Below are positions 1 through 13,860 of a DNA stretch of 64,000 nt, one piece after another. Numbering within the stretch: the first letter of the stretch is position 1; each line of letters begins with the position of its first letter. The translations under genes were made by a program, and so were the position numbers. Location of the stretch: NCBI GenBank assembly GCA_025331565.1, contig JAFREQ010000152.1:496001-560000 (forward strand). The letters run 5' to 3'. The notes under the pieces were generated by a model that saw only the letters and a list, made by a program, of their open reading frames with translations, searched no databases and was not told the origin of the DNA. The stretch comes from Holacanthus passer (taxonomy: Eukaryota; Chordata; Actinopteri; Pomacanthidae).

Positions 1-850
1 TTTATATTGGAGCTGACCTCCTCTTCATAGCAATGCAGTCACAAATGAATGCAATCCTTATTCACTCTTTGGAGATTGAATTCGAGAGGATTTGCATGAT
101 TGAATTTGAGTTTTTATTTGATAAATGTTCGATACTTTCATCAAATGTACAAGCTAAAGCCTCTGCAAGCTAAAATTCGATGTCAGTATCATCTTCCCAA
201 GGCTTATGTCTGTGGCGCACACGGATTAGAATAGTCAAACTGAGAAAATGAAGCTACAGTCAGTCCAAGGCCACCTATTGGTCAGCGAACTAAAGCCACA
301 TATTGAACATTAATTATGTTCTTTATGTATTTTTTGTAGAGCTGAAAAAGTACGTTTACACTTCATACAGCGAAACATTCTCACAGAACATTATTTTAAA
401 TTCTATTGAAGATCCCAGTTTCCAAAGATACCAAATTTGACTGAGTTTTGAGGAAATGTGTATAAACTGATGAAAACATGAGGAATATTTCCATTTGATG
501 AAATGGTGCAGTCATAAAACAACATGGAGGGTGAACATTTCACTCCGTTTAAACATCATACAGCTTCAGTGAAGAGCTGGAAGAAGCCGATAAACAATAT
601 TTATACAATTCTCTTATACAGTGTGGAATAAGATTCAGCTTTAAAGGAGGAATAAAAGAGGTAAACAAAATGTTAAGGGGTTAAAGTAAAGCACACTGTT
701 TGCTCTGAGGCATTTTGTTCTTTGTTGTTGTACTGTAACATTGATTTTATAGACATTAAAAGTCATGATGATATTGAAGCAAAATCCCAGTGTTTCTGCT
801 CTGTGCGGCTGCACGAGTTCATGCATCTGTGTGCTCGTGTGTTTTTTTCT

Positions 851-867
851 GTGTGTGTGTGTGTGTG
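851..867. repeat. (GT)n microsatellite, about 8 units
   Basis: An uninterrupted run of GT dinucleotides is visible directly. It is a simple sequence repeat with no assignable function. Confidence 0.9.
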
Positions 868-1132
868 ACTGTATGCTGTGCTCCAGGAGGCTGGCTTCCA
901 GCTGTCAGGGAGTGCAGCCTGCAGTCAGTCAGGGGGAACAGGTCTGTGTAAGCTGCCAGTCAGGCCCGGCACTGCAACTGCTGTCCCTACAGTAATGATG
1001 ATGGGGGAGCACATCCACCACTACGGGAGCTCATTAAGGGAAAATAATTGGTGTTTGTTAAAAACAACAGTCCTCATGGCCGGGGGAGACGGGTGTTTGT
1101 CCACATTTGGAAAGACACAGTCCCCTCCTAGC

Positions 1133-1164
<32 letters not shown>
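1133..1164. repeat. (AGAT)8 tetranucleotide microsatellite
   Basis: Eight perfect AGAT units, 32 bases, are visible directly. Perfect tetranucleotide runs of this length are usually length-polymorphic in fish populations. Confidence 0.95.
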
Positions 1165-4100
1165 GCACAAGTCAGCATAACTGTTCTCAATTGAAACTGT
1201 CACCTCATTCAGCCTCCAATCTCCAATCAGCAGCAGCAATAAAACAGGAAATATAAGCCTCTCATACAAACAATACTGAAAGCCCCTTCTGATTCCCCGC
1301 TTTTACCCAACACTGACAATCACTGTAATTATTACTGCTCTCACAAATAAGTGAGAGTTGGGAATCGTTTAATGGTGCAATCTAAAATTAAACACAACAC
1401 ATGTAAACACTGGCATGGAAGGAGAAACATGTAATTACTGGTAATTATAGAGCGGGATTCTACCACGGCAAAGTCAATCAACCTCCAGCACTGAAGAGGA
1501 AACTGCAGATCGCGAGAGCTTAGGCTGGAATAAGATTTTCTCACTGTAGCAATGCCAAGAAAGTTAGAGTTGCATATGCTGTAGAGTTTCGATTTAAAAC
1601 TCCCCAGGTCGTTATTAAATATTCATCTGCAAGATGACAAATCTGTCCATAATGAACACGAAAAGAGCGCTTTTTTGATTCCGTAAAACGACACAAAATT
1701 TCAGTCCCATGAAGATGCTATTAAACTGGCATGAAGGACCCTAATCCGCCTTAATGTCTGGCAGTGGAGATGCATGTCATGCGGCGATTATGTTGCCTGC
1801 TCCCGTGTTTCACATGTTCCTCCTCGAGCAGGAGGGGGTTAGATCCTCTGGATGTCTGACTCAACTGTTAGAAGCCAAGCTCAAACCTTTACCTAGAAAA
1901 GGATTAGGCAGACATCACTTACGTTTGACAGAAGTCACATTTGTGGCGAGTGACAGGTGATTTAACTGAGCCAGGGCCCAGAGGATGTTGCGTGTAAATC
2001 CTGTGTAAGTTTGGTGAAACTCGACACGAGTTCCGTCATAAGTGTTCGTTGTATCGGTGAACACAAGTGCCGCGTCTGCTTTCATTGACATAAGATAAGA
2101 TCAACATTGGCTACAGACACAAACCCATGAGCCTGGCTGATCTACAGTGGGCTTATAAGAGACAACAGTATGACAGGGTGCTACATCTGTTGTCCAACCT
2201 GGAAAAACTCCCACATACTATCTGGATACCTGCTGGTCTGTTTCATGCTTTGTGATCCAAATGACCTTCATCAGGCAAACATACGAGAATCATGCAGGTT
2301 TCATTTCAAAGTCATATTTTTAGCCTCCTCACATTTATTGTTTCAGCTTCATTTTCTTACTATAATCTCAAACAGAGTAAACAGAGTCTGTCCAGCTGCC
2401 ATCATCCAGACGAGAGTTGATAAAAATGTTGATACACTCATATTATTTGCAGACTTTTTTGTCCTGGGTTTCACCTTGTAGGCTTCATACAATCTGTATG
2501 TTTTGTTGCTGAAGGTTGTGGTTGTATGCAGCCTGAAAGGAAGACACCACTGAGGGCCAAAAAGTGCACTTCACCGTCTCTACAATCAATATTCCCCTAA
2601 ACAAATACACTAGATTTAGTCATCAGTGAAAGATAAGATGTGAAGTATCAAGTCTCTATCCAGGAAACTAAACATATTTTGAAGTACTTTGCTGTTTCAT
2701 CATCCATTTTTTAAGCTCTGCTGGCTGTTCAGGTGTGCAAAGATAACATTTTTTAACATTTCAATAAATCCTGCATGCACCCATGCAGTAATTGCAGAAT
2801 TATGTAGACTGGAAAATGTGTGTTAGTCACAGGCAAATGTTTGTTTTGGAGCTGGGCTGTCCTTTTGGCCATAGTTTGGAGAGAGCATTAGTCATCGTGA
2901 AGTCTCTAGTAGAAGCTGCATCCCGGCTCGGTTATGAGTGCAGACTGCTTGTGTTCATATTTGGCAGTAATGTCCATAGACTGAGGGGATCTTTGTAAGG
3001 TCCTGCTCTGTGTCTGCAGCTATTTGCATGATCATTTTTTTGAGAATCTTCCTTTCACCCGTAACACTAATTAGGACATTAGTTTGTGACATTGTAAAAA
3101 ATACTCAGCCGGAGTTCGTGTTACCTACAAGTCTCTAAACATTTGTGTGTGCATATTTGCGTGATAATAACACTTTGAAGATGAGTTGGAAATGCCATTG
3201 CCCAGAATGCTTAGCTGTAATGGAGCATGGCAGAGTCACTGGCACTTTCTCAGCTCAGACAGTCTAATTCATAAGAGGACATACAAATATAATGGTTTGC
3301 AGAATAAGAAAGAAAAAAAAAGAACATGAAGGGGCATTGCATTTGCAGTCTTTCATCAGGCATATGGAAGCTGTTCCTCGTGTTGATGGCCTCTGATAAG
3401 ATTAAACATCCGACTTCTGGCAAATGATGAGAGCTACGCGAGTAATTACTGCAACAGTGTTGCTTTTAAGTGTTTTGGAGATGTGAGAGGCACCCGAGTT
3501 GAAACAGAATACGGGCTTTGTGTCCACTCAATTTTGACCACATCATATTCTGAAAAAGAACGAAGCGGGCTCAAAGAGAGCTGCTGTCCAGAGATAATGA
3601 TAGCCTGTCACATTTTAGGCCAGCAATTATGCAGATTTTTCTTTCTTTTTTTTTTCAAATGGCTTCCAGAGCCGAATGTTCACTCAATAACAAGACTCTT
3701 GCTCAAACATGGCGAGACGGTCCCTCCCTCAGTATTCTCTGATTGGTGCTGAGTGCAAAATACGGCACAGCATCACCAAGCGACTCTTTATAATAGGCCC
3801 AGAAAATGGAGCACTCATAGAGATGGACTGGAAAAATACCTGTATCAACTCATGCATAGCATTGCAACAGATGGTCCATTTAAATACATGTTATGAGTTC
3901 ATTATCTCAATGTCATGCAGGGGTGTCCTCAAAGTGAGAACTTCTACTCTGGCTGCTTTTTTTTTTTTTAATTGCAGGCAAGTTCACTGTTTTATTGGAT
4001 GTAATTAGCTAATCTCATTAAGCTTATTCAGCATTTACCTTCCACCACATGTCTGGGGTTTTTTTTGATAAAGACAGTGTTCGCAATATCCAAAATAAGA

Positions 4101-4869
4101 AATGTTACGTTCAGTGTTCAACTGCACTTTACTTTTTTGTGAATCAACTTTCTCTCAACCTGCCCTCTCTGCTGCCACTTCAATTACTGATATCTTTCAA
4201 CAGCCCTCAGAGAAGGAAAAAGTGACACATTCAGCAACATCAATAGTGAATACGTAGCAATGAAAGAGAATATTTCCAGTGGAGAAAAGTGAGCATCTCA
4301 CCTGTAACTCCACAGACGACATGCTTTGTGGCTGCATTGCAGTTTTTTTGGCGCTGCTGCTGTGAACAAATTGGCATCTCTGCCTCCTGTGTGACATGTT
4401 TCTCTCCATATGATCGTAGAACGTCAATGCAAATGGTGAGTTAAGGAAGGCTTTGACTCTGTGAGGCTGCAAAGGCGAAAATCTTTATCAACAACATAAA
4501 TATTCTGCTGTCAAACTCTGAAAACATCACATCTATTTGAAAAATAACCTGTGAACAAAATTCATTTGCAAATGTTGCTCCACAGTTTGCATTGTTTTAT
4601 TCAAAGTTTTATAATCTTAATTATCAGTCTGCAGGGCTTTGAAATGAGCTCATGTATTTTAAAGTGCATGACAAATGTACAACAAATGCAACAAATGAAG
4701 GTAGATTGCCTTTACTTATGGTAATCAAATGTATTCATATTGATTTATTTTGCACAATTATTAGTAAAGATGAAACCTATATTCTGCTCACTAAAATCTG
4801 AAAAGCTTTTACAGATTTATTAATAGATGTTGGAAAGTAGGTTGGAAAGTAAGTGCTGCATCGTACTAA

Positions 4870-5140
4870 TTTTAAAGATAAAATACTAACTTAATTTTGA
4901 GATACTTTATTTCCATTTAATGCCACTTTATACTATACTCCACAGCATTTATTTGACTGCTATAGCTATGAGCTACTTTGCAGATTAAGACACAAGGAAG
5001 CACTCATAAAATTTGCATTTTGCAGAATACTGAAAAAAAGTTAAGTATTTCAAATTCTTCACAATATCTTCATCACTACCAGCTACAGCTATAAAATACT
5101 GCTTGCATGTTAATGCATTAGTAAGAATAATCCAACTGTT
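4870..5140 (-). repeat. Dispersed teleost repeat family A, copy 1 (reverse orientation)
   Basis: Reverse-complemented, 4940-4992 aligns with 61070-61125 over about 50 bases with only scattered differences: both read AATCT, then a CAAA-GTA-like stretch, then TAGCT, GTCA and GTGGAG in the same order. The wider segment also matches my memory of a very common fish repeat rich in AAGTAAAAGTACT-like motifs. I cannot give it a class. It is old and degenerate, and its ends are approximate. Confidence 0.65.
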
Positions 5141-8100
5141 CTTTCTCATCTTGTTTTTACAGTAGTATTGTTATTTTCAGTTCAGTTATTGTTACTGCAT
5201 TAAAACCAGTGTAATCATAAGCTGTGTGACTGTGTTATAAAGGCACGACCCGCTTATAGCTTCCACAGCATATTTATCAGTAAGAAACAAACCCTGGTGT
5301 GAGGGAGGTCTGGAGCATCTTCCCGTGCCCCAGCATCCAGATTATTGATGCGACCAGCAGCTTCGGCCTCTGATCAAAGCACAACATAAAGAAACCAAGT
5401 GACCAGCTGAACTGAGCAGAGAAAACAGTCATCTGTCAGCAGGGCTGAGCAGATGTAATCTTTGAGACTAGTAAGTATCCCCGACATTTGACACAGTTTT
5501 GCCTGTCATGAATAGTGAGGGGGAAATTGGCGAAAATGTCATCAATCAATGTCTTGCACAGGAACGGCTTGTTAGCGTTGCCAGCGACAGCACCGCCGAC
5601 GTTATGCAACAGGTGACAACAGACAGGGAGAATGAAAACGGACAGTTGGAAGAAGAGACGAGAAAATGTGGAATGGTTTTAAAATGAGCACTAAAAAGGA
5701 GAAGTCCTTCAGGAGGAGGCTCATAAATGCTTAAAAATATGAGGTGCAGGATGTTTAGAAGTACTGGAGAGTTCAGGGCAGATCAGTCAAAATATAATGA
5801 CGCCGCTCTGGGGGAAGTCGCTCGCTGGTTGTGCTGTGTTTTCGCAGCAGGGCAAATGGAGCTGCCCTCTAGTTCAGCTGGAACTATTTCTGCAGAATAG
5901 TTCACAAGGGATCATTTTTATGTCCACAGAGGTGAGTTACCAGCACATATGTGACATGAAAACAAAAAATGCTGAGTCCAAATGTGAGGCCGTGCTTTTA
6001 ACGCTGTTGTATTGATGGTATCAGTGGCCGATATGTCAAGTGGGCATTACGAGGGTAGTTGTGAGAAACGCTTAACAATTATAAATGTAAACTACTGTGG
6101 ACAGTCAATTATAATATAACAACAAGGGAGGAAAGTGTGAGTGTTTGTGCTTTTGAGCTTTAGAGGTTTTATAGCAGCTCAGTGGAGATGGCTGGCATGG
6201 AGAAAACATTTCAAAATATCTCAAATATACAGAGTGTAAATTAGGCTGCCATAGGGCCCTGCTTTCACTCACTGCGGAAATTTAAAGAAATTGTGCAGGA
6301 AAAGTCCTTTTGTGGAGGTTCGATGAGATGCAAAGGGAAGGGGAACGCGAGTAAAGCCTAATGTGACATGCAACTCCGAGCACATAAAGTTTCAAGATTA
6401 AATATTCATTAAAGTTAACAAAATTCCCTCCTTTCAGGGTTTTAACTCTTGCACAGAAATCAAATTCCTTTTAGGGTGTGTAATTTATTCATCAGATCTA
6501 TTTAAAATGTAAACATAAAGCAAATGCCAGTGAAAGTTTAAAAGAAAGACATTTAGAATGAGCTGTTGAACTGTGAATGCACTGGATCAGATGTCAGTGT
6601 GATATTTAAAGAGGATGAATTAACCTACCCGCCGCATGAATAATCTATTCTGCACAAATACTGGGGATAAACAGAAGACCGACTGCGAGTCTCAGACGAT
6701 GCCGACAGCAGACAAGACGTGAGTGATGTAGCAGAGCAAATAGCAGTCACGATGACAGAGAGGTGGGACAGATGGCAACATAGTCATCGACGAGCTTCTC
6801 AGGCTGGAAACCAGACACGTCTGCGAGCTCCGACAGTACGAAACAGCAGTGGGCAGCTGCAAAACGATGCATTTATAAGGGTAAACAAGACAGACTCCAT
6901 TTATCCAGCTTGGCATTTGCAGTTTCAGTGGTTAACCCAGTGGGGCATACTCGGGCAAAGGGCGACTGTTACATCAACTCGCTGACGCCCACTAGCGAAG
7001 TTAAGAGCGTGATTTATGTTGATGGAGCAAGTTTACTCTCTAAGATTTCAGGCTGGAACAATAGTAAGATGAAGTTTTATTTTACTTATATGTCCCTCTC
7101 AGGCAGGAAACCAAAACACTTCAACACTGAACAAAACATTGCAAATGGCCTATGCTGTGAGACTCTCAAAAAGGACGACAGCATCTGTATTATTTTAATC
7201 CAAACCACAATATTTCCCTTCCCTTATCCACGATCTAACCAAGTTGTTTTTGTACCTAAACATATCCAAACCTTCGCCATAGAGCTGTCAGATCATAAAA
7301 CAGGTTTAGTTTTCAACTGTGATAAAGATACAAAGAAATGGCGTTGTCCTGTCAATAGGGGGCATCAGATCAAAGAATGCTTCATCACTCTCAAGTGCAT
7401 TAACAAATGATGTATTTTGTCATTTAATTCTGAAGACTTGTTTTGTTTTATTTTTTTTATTTTTGCTTTATCTGTGCCTTAACTTTTTTCAGCCCCAGGT
7501 TCTAACATAAGTGTTAAGATAGTGGGTTTTGTTGTGTGGGAGTTTGATAGCAGAAAGTCTTCCTGCCAGCTTAAACATTCATGTTAAACATAAATCAAAT
7601 CAAAAAGCTTAAGCTTCTCTCTAAAACTAATTTTCCTCCAACGGGAGCTTTAATAGCTCATAATGCAATACAGCCACAAGACAATTTCTTAAATGAAACA
7701 AGGACTAATTTGTGGGTCAGTGCCGGTTAGAAAACATGAAAATGAATATGTGTTGTTGCCATTTGATAAGTGCAATACAAAAAGACAATTTAAATGGATG
7801 AATAGGGTTTTAAATTATAGTATTTTAAGAGTAAGTAAATACATTAGCTTATTGTTTAAAGTCGTGCCAGGCCTTTGGAAATGGATAAACTTTTTTAAAC
7901 TGTGATTTATTTTTTTTTTTTTTTGTGTGTGTTTTATGAGGTGAGGACTGAAATAATATTACACTTAACAATTTTACACACACATTACTACAAGTTATTG
8001 CAGGACTGTTTTGATGGCCTGCATTATTACAAATATTGCGTCCTTCATGTGTACGTGCCAGATTTGCCACTGCTGGAGAGATTGTATGTGCAGAAATGTG

Positions 8101-8610
8101 GAGATGCGCTAAATAAGCACTGCACGGTATTATTTGTTATCACTGTATTGTTGGAGCATGGAGGTGAAATGCAAAGGTGGAGAAAAAATATGATTTTTCG
8201 AGCAGACTATTGAGAACAAGTAGAATAAACTGTTGGCTTCAGCTATGTGAATAGATTTATCAAGAGAACGATGAATACCAGGTTTATACGAGAGACTGTT
8301 TAAGCTATAAATCTGACCTGCTGCCCCAACTGCATCATAATGTTGAATATGAACTATTATACTTTCTCCCACACACTACTATGTCCTCTCATATGGACAA
8401 AAACTCTTATACACACTGTCATAGTACCTTACACTATGTACTACTTTCTCAAACACACAGCTACACACTTATGACTTGATTAATCTACTAGTGCATAAAG
8501 GAGCTGTGGCCTCTTATTCATCAGATGTTTGTGGTAACTTGGTTGAATTCAGAAACTTCCACCATGCAAATTTTGACACAGGGCCCCTCGCAACAGAAAG
8601 TCAAGACCCA
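5141..8610. other. Noncoding stretch, no gene recognised
   Basis: The longest open frame, 6910-7410 on the + strand (166 codons), has no recognisable domain, no low-complexity explanation and no splice context that would make it an exon. I treat it as chance. Short T-rich runs occur near 7440 and 7910. Nothing else stands out. Confidence 0.5.
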
Positions 8611-8700
8611 CTTTAAGGAGTAGTTTGGCATCTGGGGAAATATAGTTATTCACCATCTTGCCACGAGTTAGATGAGGTGAATATGAGGCCACAGCCTTGT
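8611..8700 (+). repeat. Dispersed teleost repeat family B, copy 1 (fragment)
   Basis: This segment aligns with 39601-39690 in the same orientation. Both begin CTTTAA, then share an AGTT..GCAT..GGGAAA core, then TTATT and TCTTGCCA-AGAGT. The motif order is that of a common fish interspersed repeat whose class I cannot state. Only the 5' part is preserved here. Confidence 0.65.
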
Positions 8701-11700
8701 GTTGTGGTTGTTGTTTCATTTAGGGTTATGTCCCAGACTGTTCCTGTGTTCATGCACAGTAACTTCCCGTGCTTTCAATGTGTTGGTAGAAGGATCTGTG
8801 GCCCCACTTTGCCTGGTTTATAATCCCTCCTTACTTATTATACTCTACAATGACAGTACATTAAGACAAAATAATAGTATAAGTGAATGTGAAGGGCAAA
8901 GAGTGACTGCCAGTGTTCTTGAAAGTGGTTGTGTGTGATGCAGTTTGTTTGTAAGACAACAGAAGATGACTGAGACAAATACAATTTTGGGTGAATTAAT
9001 TTTGGATTTAAAAGATTAAAATCAAGAACAGATGAGAAATACTTGTCATTTTCACAAAACACCAATGCCAATGAACCGGCACAGGCTCTGATTTGTTAGG
9101 AAGCCAATGAAGAACTCAGCATTCACCAGATAACATAACATCTTAAATCACACCAGTGAAGTATGATTTATAGCCCAAACAGCCTCTTATAGTTTCATAT
9201 TTCATGTTGATTTGTTTGAAGAGAAAGTTGCATTGCACATCCATAAAAAAATGCTGACCACCAACTGGTTCATCTCAGGTCTCATCGACGCTGCAGAATT
9301 TTGAGTTGACAGAAAACTGCCGAGTTCACTTTGTGAGCAGGGCACAAACACACAAACGGCTTGATATGTCAAGTTTGTGGTTCCAAATCTATAAAATGGC
9401 CCATAACAGATTCTATTTCAGCAGCTATGGGGAGCTGAGACGAGTTCCTGCTGCTTTTACAGCATCTAATATGAATGTGTTCATCAGTGTCACGCACATC
9501 ATCGCCAATGTCTGTGGGGCAGGTGGACTGTAAAAATCTGAAATGCTCTAAACGCCATACAGTGCCCCGCTCTCCATCCTTCAACACATCAGCGGCATTC
9601 CTCTCACTCCACGGCCCCGGCGCAGTTATTTCCGTGAGAGAAATATACTTCCAATTTCTGTTTTGTCATTTCTAACTGGAGCAATCCGCTGAATGAATTC
9701 CCGGGGTACCAACGTACATGTCAAAAAGAGAGAGGCAGAGAGAAAGTGGGGACGGGTACAAAAAAAAAAAAATCTCCTGCACTTAACAGGAAATAATTCT
9801 TCTTGACTGAGAAGCATTTGCTGCACAATTTTTTTTCACCATCACTATTTCTCAAATTCCCCTGGTGTCATTATTCCCTGGGTAAAAAAAAAAAAAAAAG
9901 GTTCATTTTCTCTTTCCCTCCAAGTGCAGAGCTCAGTGCATTATCTCTCCACAGATTTACACTTTCAAACACGCAGGCTGTCATTGGTGGAGGAGCAGCC
10001 TGGGGATAATAACGCCGAATATAATGAAAGTAGTGCCATTTGTTGCTCACTCACGAGATGACTTTGTGTGGCAGCTACATTAGTATGCAAAGTTCATACG
10101 ACATGCTGCATTCATTTGATCCATAGTGATGCAAAAAAAATGACCCACGTCCAATTTCGTGTCGCCATCGCAATTTGTGATTATTACATCATCGCACAAT
10201 GCTACAAAATGTTCCCATGTCATTTTTTATTTAGACACAAAAACATACTCTATAAGCCAGTTTTTACTGAAGGCGACAATGAAGGAAAGAAAAAAGCGTT
10301 TTCGCACCTTTGATTACACCACTGGTTTTTCATGTTTTAGCCCATTAACCATGTTTCATGTGTTCTTCTGACCACCTTCTTGAGGATATAATTTTCCTCT
10401 GTCAAAGCAACATTACCATCTCATTGTGATTCAGCTTTGAGCGGAGACGGCTATGAAAATTTGTTGCTGTGTTCGAGGAAGATCTGGCTTCTCATATTTG
10501 AGAGTCAGCCCCAGACAAGTATCGCATTCACAAGCTATGTTTTTGGAAAATCATACCGGCAGGAGGGGAAAAAAAGAGCTAACAGGTTGTTGCTGGAAGG
10601 ATCATGTGAATTTCTTGCATTATAAAAAAAGTTTGCAGCTCAAGTCACCAACGAGAAGTTTTAAAACTACATACCCACACGATGACAATGAAAGAAAAAT
10701 GTAATTATGATGGTTTATCTGTCTTAAACAATCTTAAAATCTGTTGGGTTGTATACTATTACTGTACTGAAACTATTTAGTGGTTGTAAGAAATCAAACA
10801 TAAAAAGGGTATAGCATGCACTAAATGGGACAAATGAAATCACTGTTATGGTCTATGAAGTTCTCTGAAAAGTACTGATGACTTAGACTTAAAAAAACTT
10901 CATCTGTGAGTTCGACTTGCAGCCTAATTTATGATTGCACGCTGCTTTCGCCACTCACTGTAACCCCTATGAAAGCCGACATCTTAAAAAGCTTTACACA
11001 TGAACAAACAGATGCACACACACTTGATGACGCGCAGCCTGACTCTTACGGCTGCGCCTCGGCAGCACACAAGAATCTGGAGACGTTGGAAGGAATACTG
11101 TAAGAGTTTTGAACTTGAAAATGAAATGAAAATGTGTCATACGCAGATGGCTCGAAGGCAGTTGCATGAGGAGGAGAGCAGGTAGGCTACGCTAACTTAT
11201 TTTAACCGATCACACTCTCTCCTGCAGTTTATCATCTGCTGTGCTTTTCTATATACAGAAGGCAGACAGGAACAGAGGGATTCAGGTGTCCCGGCCAAGT
11301 TGGACCGATTGTGGCTGAGTGTCGACTGTGTTCTGGCACCAGATGACCAACTGTGACTTAGGTCTGGCACATATACTGTCTGGCTGCCAGATCCAGTCAG
11401 TAGCAGTTAGCAAGCTCTGTGAAAAAAAACTAACTTGGTGTAAAAGTTTCTTTGTTTTTATGCAGTATTCATTTGTTTCGGACATGTTGTGAAAAAGTCT
11501 TCAGGCAGGCCGTTGTTATAACAAACATTTTTGTCTATCTGGGTTGTTGCACTTGGAACTAAATCACATCCTCAAGGGGCTGATTTTCTCAATCAGCTTT
11601 TACAATGAGCAACAGGGTCTTAAACATAAACACACACTTTATGAGAATGGGAGCAGTTTTGCTTATTTCTCAAGACAGATTCAGTCTGTGCTGTTTTGTC

Positions 11701-13329
11701 TGTGGTTTGAAGTGGGTGGGACTTGAATCCGGTTTGAACAACATTAGAATCTGTGCAGTTATGGGGCTTTTTACTTTTGTTGCCAGGTCAGTGACACGCT
11801 GATCAGATCACACCCACACAGTCCAGATGAGGCAGATTAGCTGAGCTTTTTATTGTTAAACTCATAATAATTTTTGACCTGTTGCTTGGTTGTTTATTCA
11901 GTCATGAATATTTAATGCTTTAGAAAAATATGTTAAGTTTTTTTTCTTCTTAAAATGATTGTCAATTTCAGACCCACTAGTTCCTCCTAAAGATACAACA
12001 CTGTTAAAGGCTGCACAGTGGATATAATTTGCTGTGATGAAATACAGTTTTATGGTGAGAGCATTGATCAGAGAGGTCAAGATTGACACTCCACAAACAA
12101 ATAACCAAACAATAGCTCCTCAGTACAGATAATTTACTGGAATTTGTCACAGACTGGTTAACAGCACATAACCACCCAGTGCTAAATAGAGGTATCTAAT
12201 TGAGTGGATACTGAGTGTCTGCTGCAGGGAAAGCAGAGAGGGAAGATTATATTATGTGTCTGTGAAAGAAAGATTCATTACGTTCATTGCAACGGTCAGG
12301 ACAATAGTGCGGTGTGATAGATTTCAAGTAATGGGGAATTAAGAATATTACAGTGGATATAAAGTATTAAATGTTAAAACCGACAGCCATTAATGTAATG
12401 TACTTTAATTTTCATCATAATTCTAACTGTAAGGATTATTGCACACTATCGTGGAGGACATCATTTTCAAAGAATAAAAGGTTTTGCCATAAGCAGAGGA
12501 GCATTTGCATTAACAGCTCATTTACTCACTGTTTCCTTTCTCTGTTTCTCACGATCACAAATGTGAGTTTAACGCTTTAACCATTGTCGTGTGGGTGTTT
12601 GAAATCAGTCATCACAGAAAGTACTCTTAAATAGCAATGAAACTTCATTTCAAGCCTCAATTGTGAGGGAATCCCAGCCATATTCCTGTTAGATTATCAT
12701 GCCAGGACAATTATGCCTAACATTATACTAATCCTTGCTTCTCCAGACAAAATAACCACATACTGTATATTAATCAGTCCCATCATCACTTTAGGCAAAA
12801 CTGCTGTGCCAGCCCCTACCTCTCAACCCCAACCCGCCTACGCTCCCACCCACACATCCCATTTTCAATGCAGCCAAATGTGGCTCTCACTCAGTAAAAA
12901 ATCTCTATAAAGAATTGTAGGCATTTCCACAAGGGAAGCAGAAAGGAGAACATCCAGAATCGGCTCCAAAAACATCAAGCATTGGCTGATTTGCTACATA
13001 ACTTTCTATCACGCCATGTTATGGCCCTGAGAGGTTTTAATGACTGAACTCTGTCTCTTTTATGTCTGACAGTCTTGCTTGATCGTTTGGTCCGCCATAT
13101 TCACTGTAAAAAAAAAAAAAACAAGTTTTTATAGATAGTAGATAGATGCTCTATCATTTGTTTCTTTTCATAAAAAAATGCCCTTTCTGAGATGTTTTTT
13201 TTCTTACACAGCAACAAGGTGGATGGTTTTGGTCAACAATAGCATGCAACAAATTGAGTGTATAGCATGTGCAAGTCCTGGAGGAAACTATGAAATGAAT
13301 GCAGAAGTCAAACAAAAGATCCACATATT
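8701..13329. other. Noncoding stretch, no gene recognised
   Basis: Open frames are all short (up to about 83 codons) and unlike known proteins. Poly(A) runs occur near 9761 and 9885. I see no convincing exon, RNA gene or transposon remnant. Confidence 0.5.
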
Positions 13330-13860
13330 ATGTTAGTAGTGAAAGGCACAGTTTGCAGATCTTTGTCTGGCAGCTGGTTGTTTTCTTCCACTAAACTTGA
13401 AGGATACAGCTGGAGTTTATTGAGAAATAGTATGTAGGAGTATATTTTTCTTATTGCCAACAAATCCCATGAATAAACCAAATCAACAATGTGTTAGTCC
13501 ATCTCCTTTGGACTTCCCCACCCTGATTGTGGCACTTAGCCCAAAGGTCATTCATACAGAAGATGTGCTCTTTAAAAAGGGAACAAATACTATATAGTTT
13601 CATTCTAAAAACAGGTTTAGTCATTTCTTGAAACAGCTGGGTACAGTAGTTTTAGCCAGCATTACTTGAACTGGATGATTGGTGAATTTGTGGGGGACTA
13701 TTTTCTGATGCGAATTAAGACACATTTGGTGAGCTAGTTAGTGTTTACTATGTTGGATTGAAGACAGTGCACATGTTCATGATAGTGAAGGAACATGTCG
13801 CCCTCTACGACAGTGTGTAGTATAGTTTCTGAGAATAAGACAACATGCCACAGAGAAATA
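13330..13860. repeat. Possible decayed interspersed repeat
   Basis: The text around 13410-13560 and 13740-13810 resembles a dispersed percomorph repeat I recall, with a TTATTGCCAACAAATCCCATG-like segment followed by a TTTGGACTTC segment. No second copy was found in this window, so the call rests on memory only and is weak. Confidence 0.35.

Larger units (their letters stand above)
1..4869 (+). other. Noncoding stretch, probable interior of rtn4rl1 intron 1
   Basis: No open reading frame here resembles a known protein, and I see no tRNA-like or other RNA gene. I assign the stretch to intron 1 of rtn4rl1 because the second coding exon starts at 28914 in phase 1 and no suitable first exon was found between here and there. 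That assignment is inference. The only clear structures are a GT tract at 851-867 and an (AGAT)8 tract at 1133-1164. The rest is unique-looking AT-rich sequence. Confidence 0.5.

Noticed and set aside
5920..5937. ATG plus three codons followed by GTGAGT, considered as rtn4rl1 exon 1
   Set aside because: The donor would be phase 0, but the exon at 28914 needs phase 1, and the residues do not resemble the family's N-terminus.
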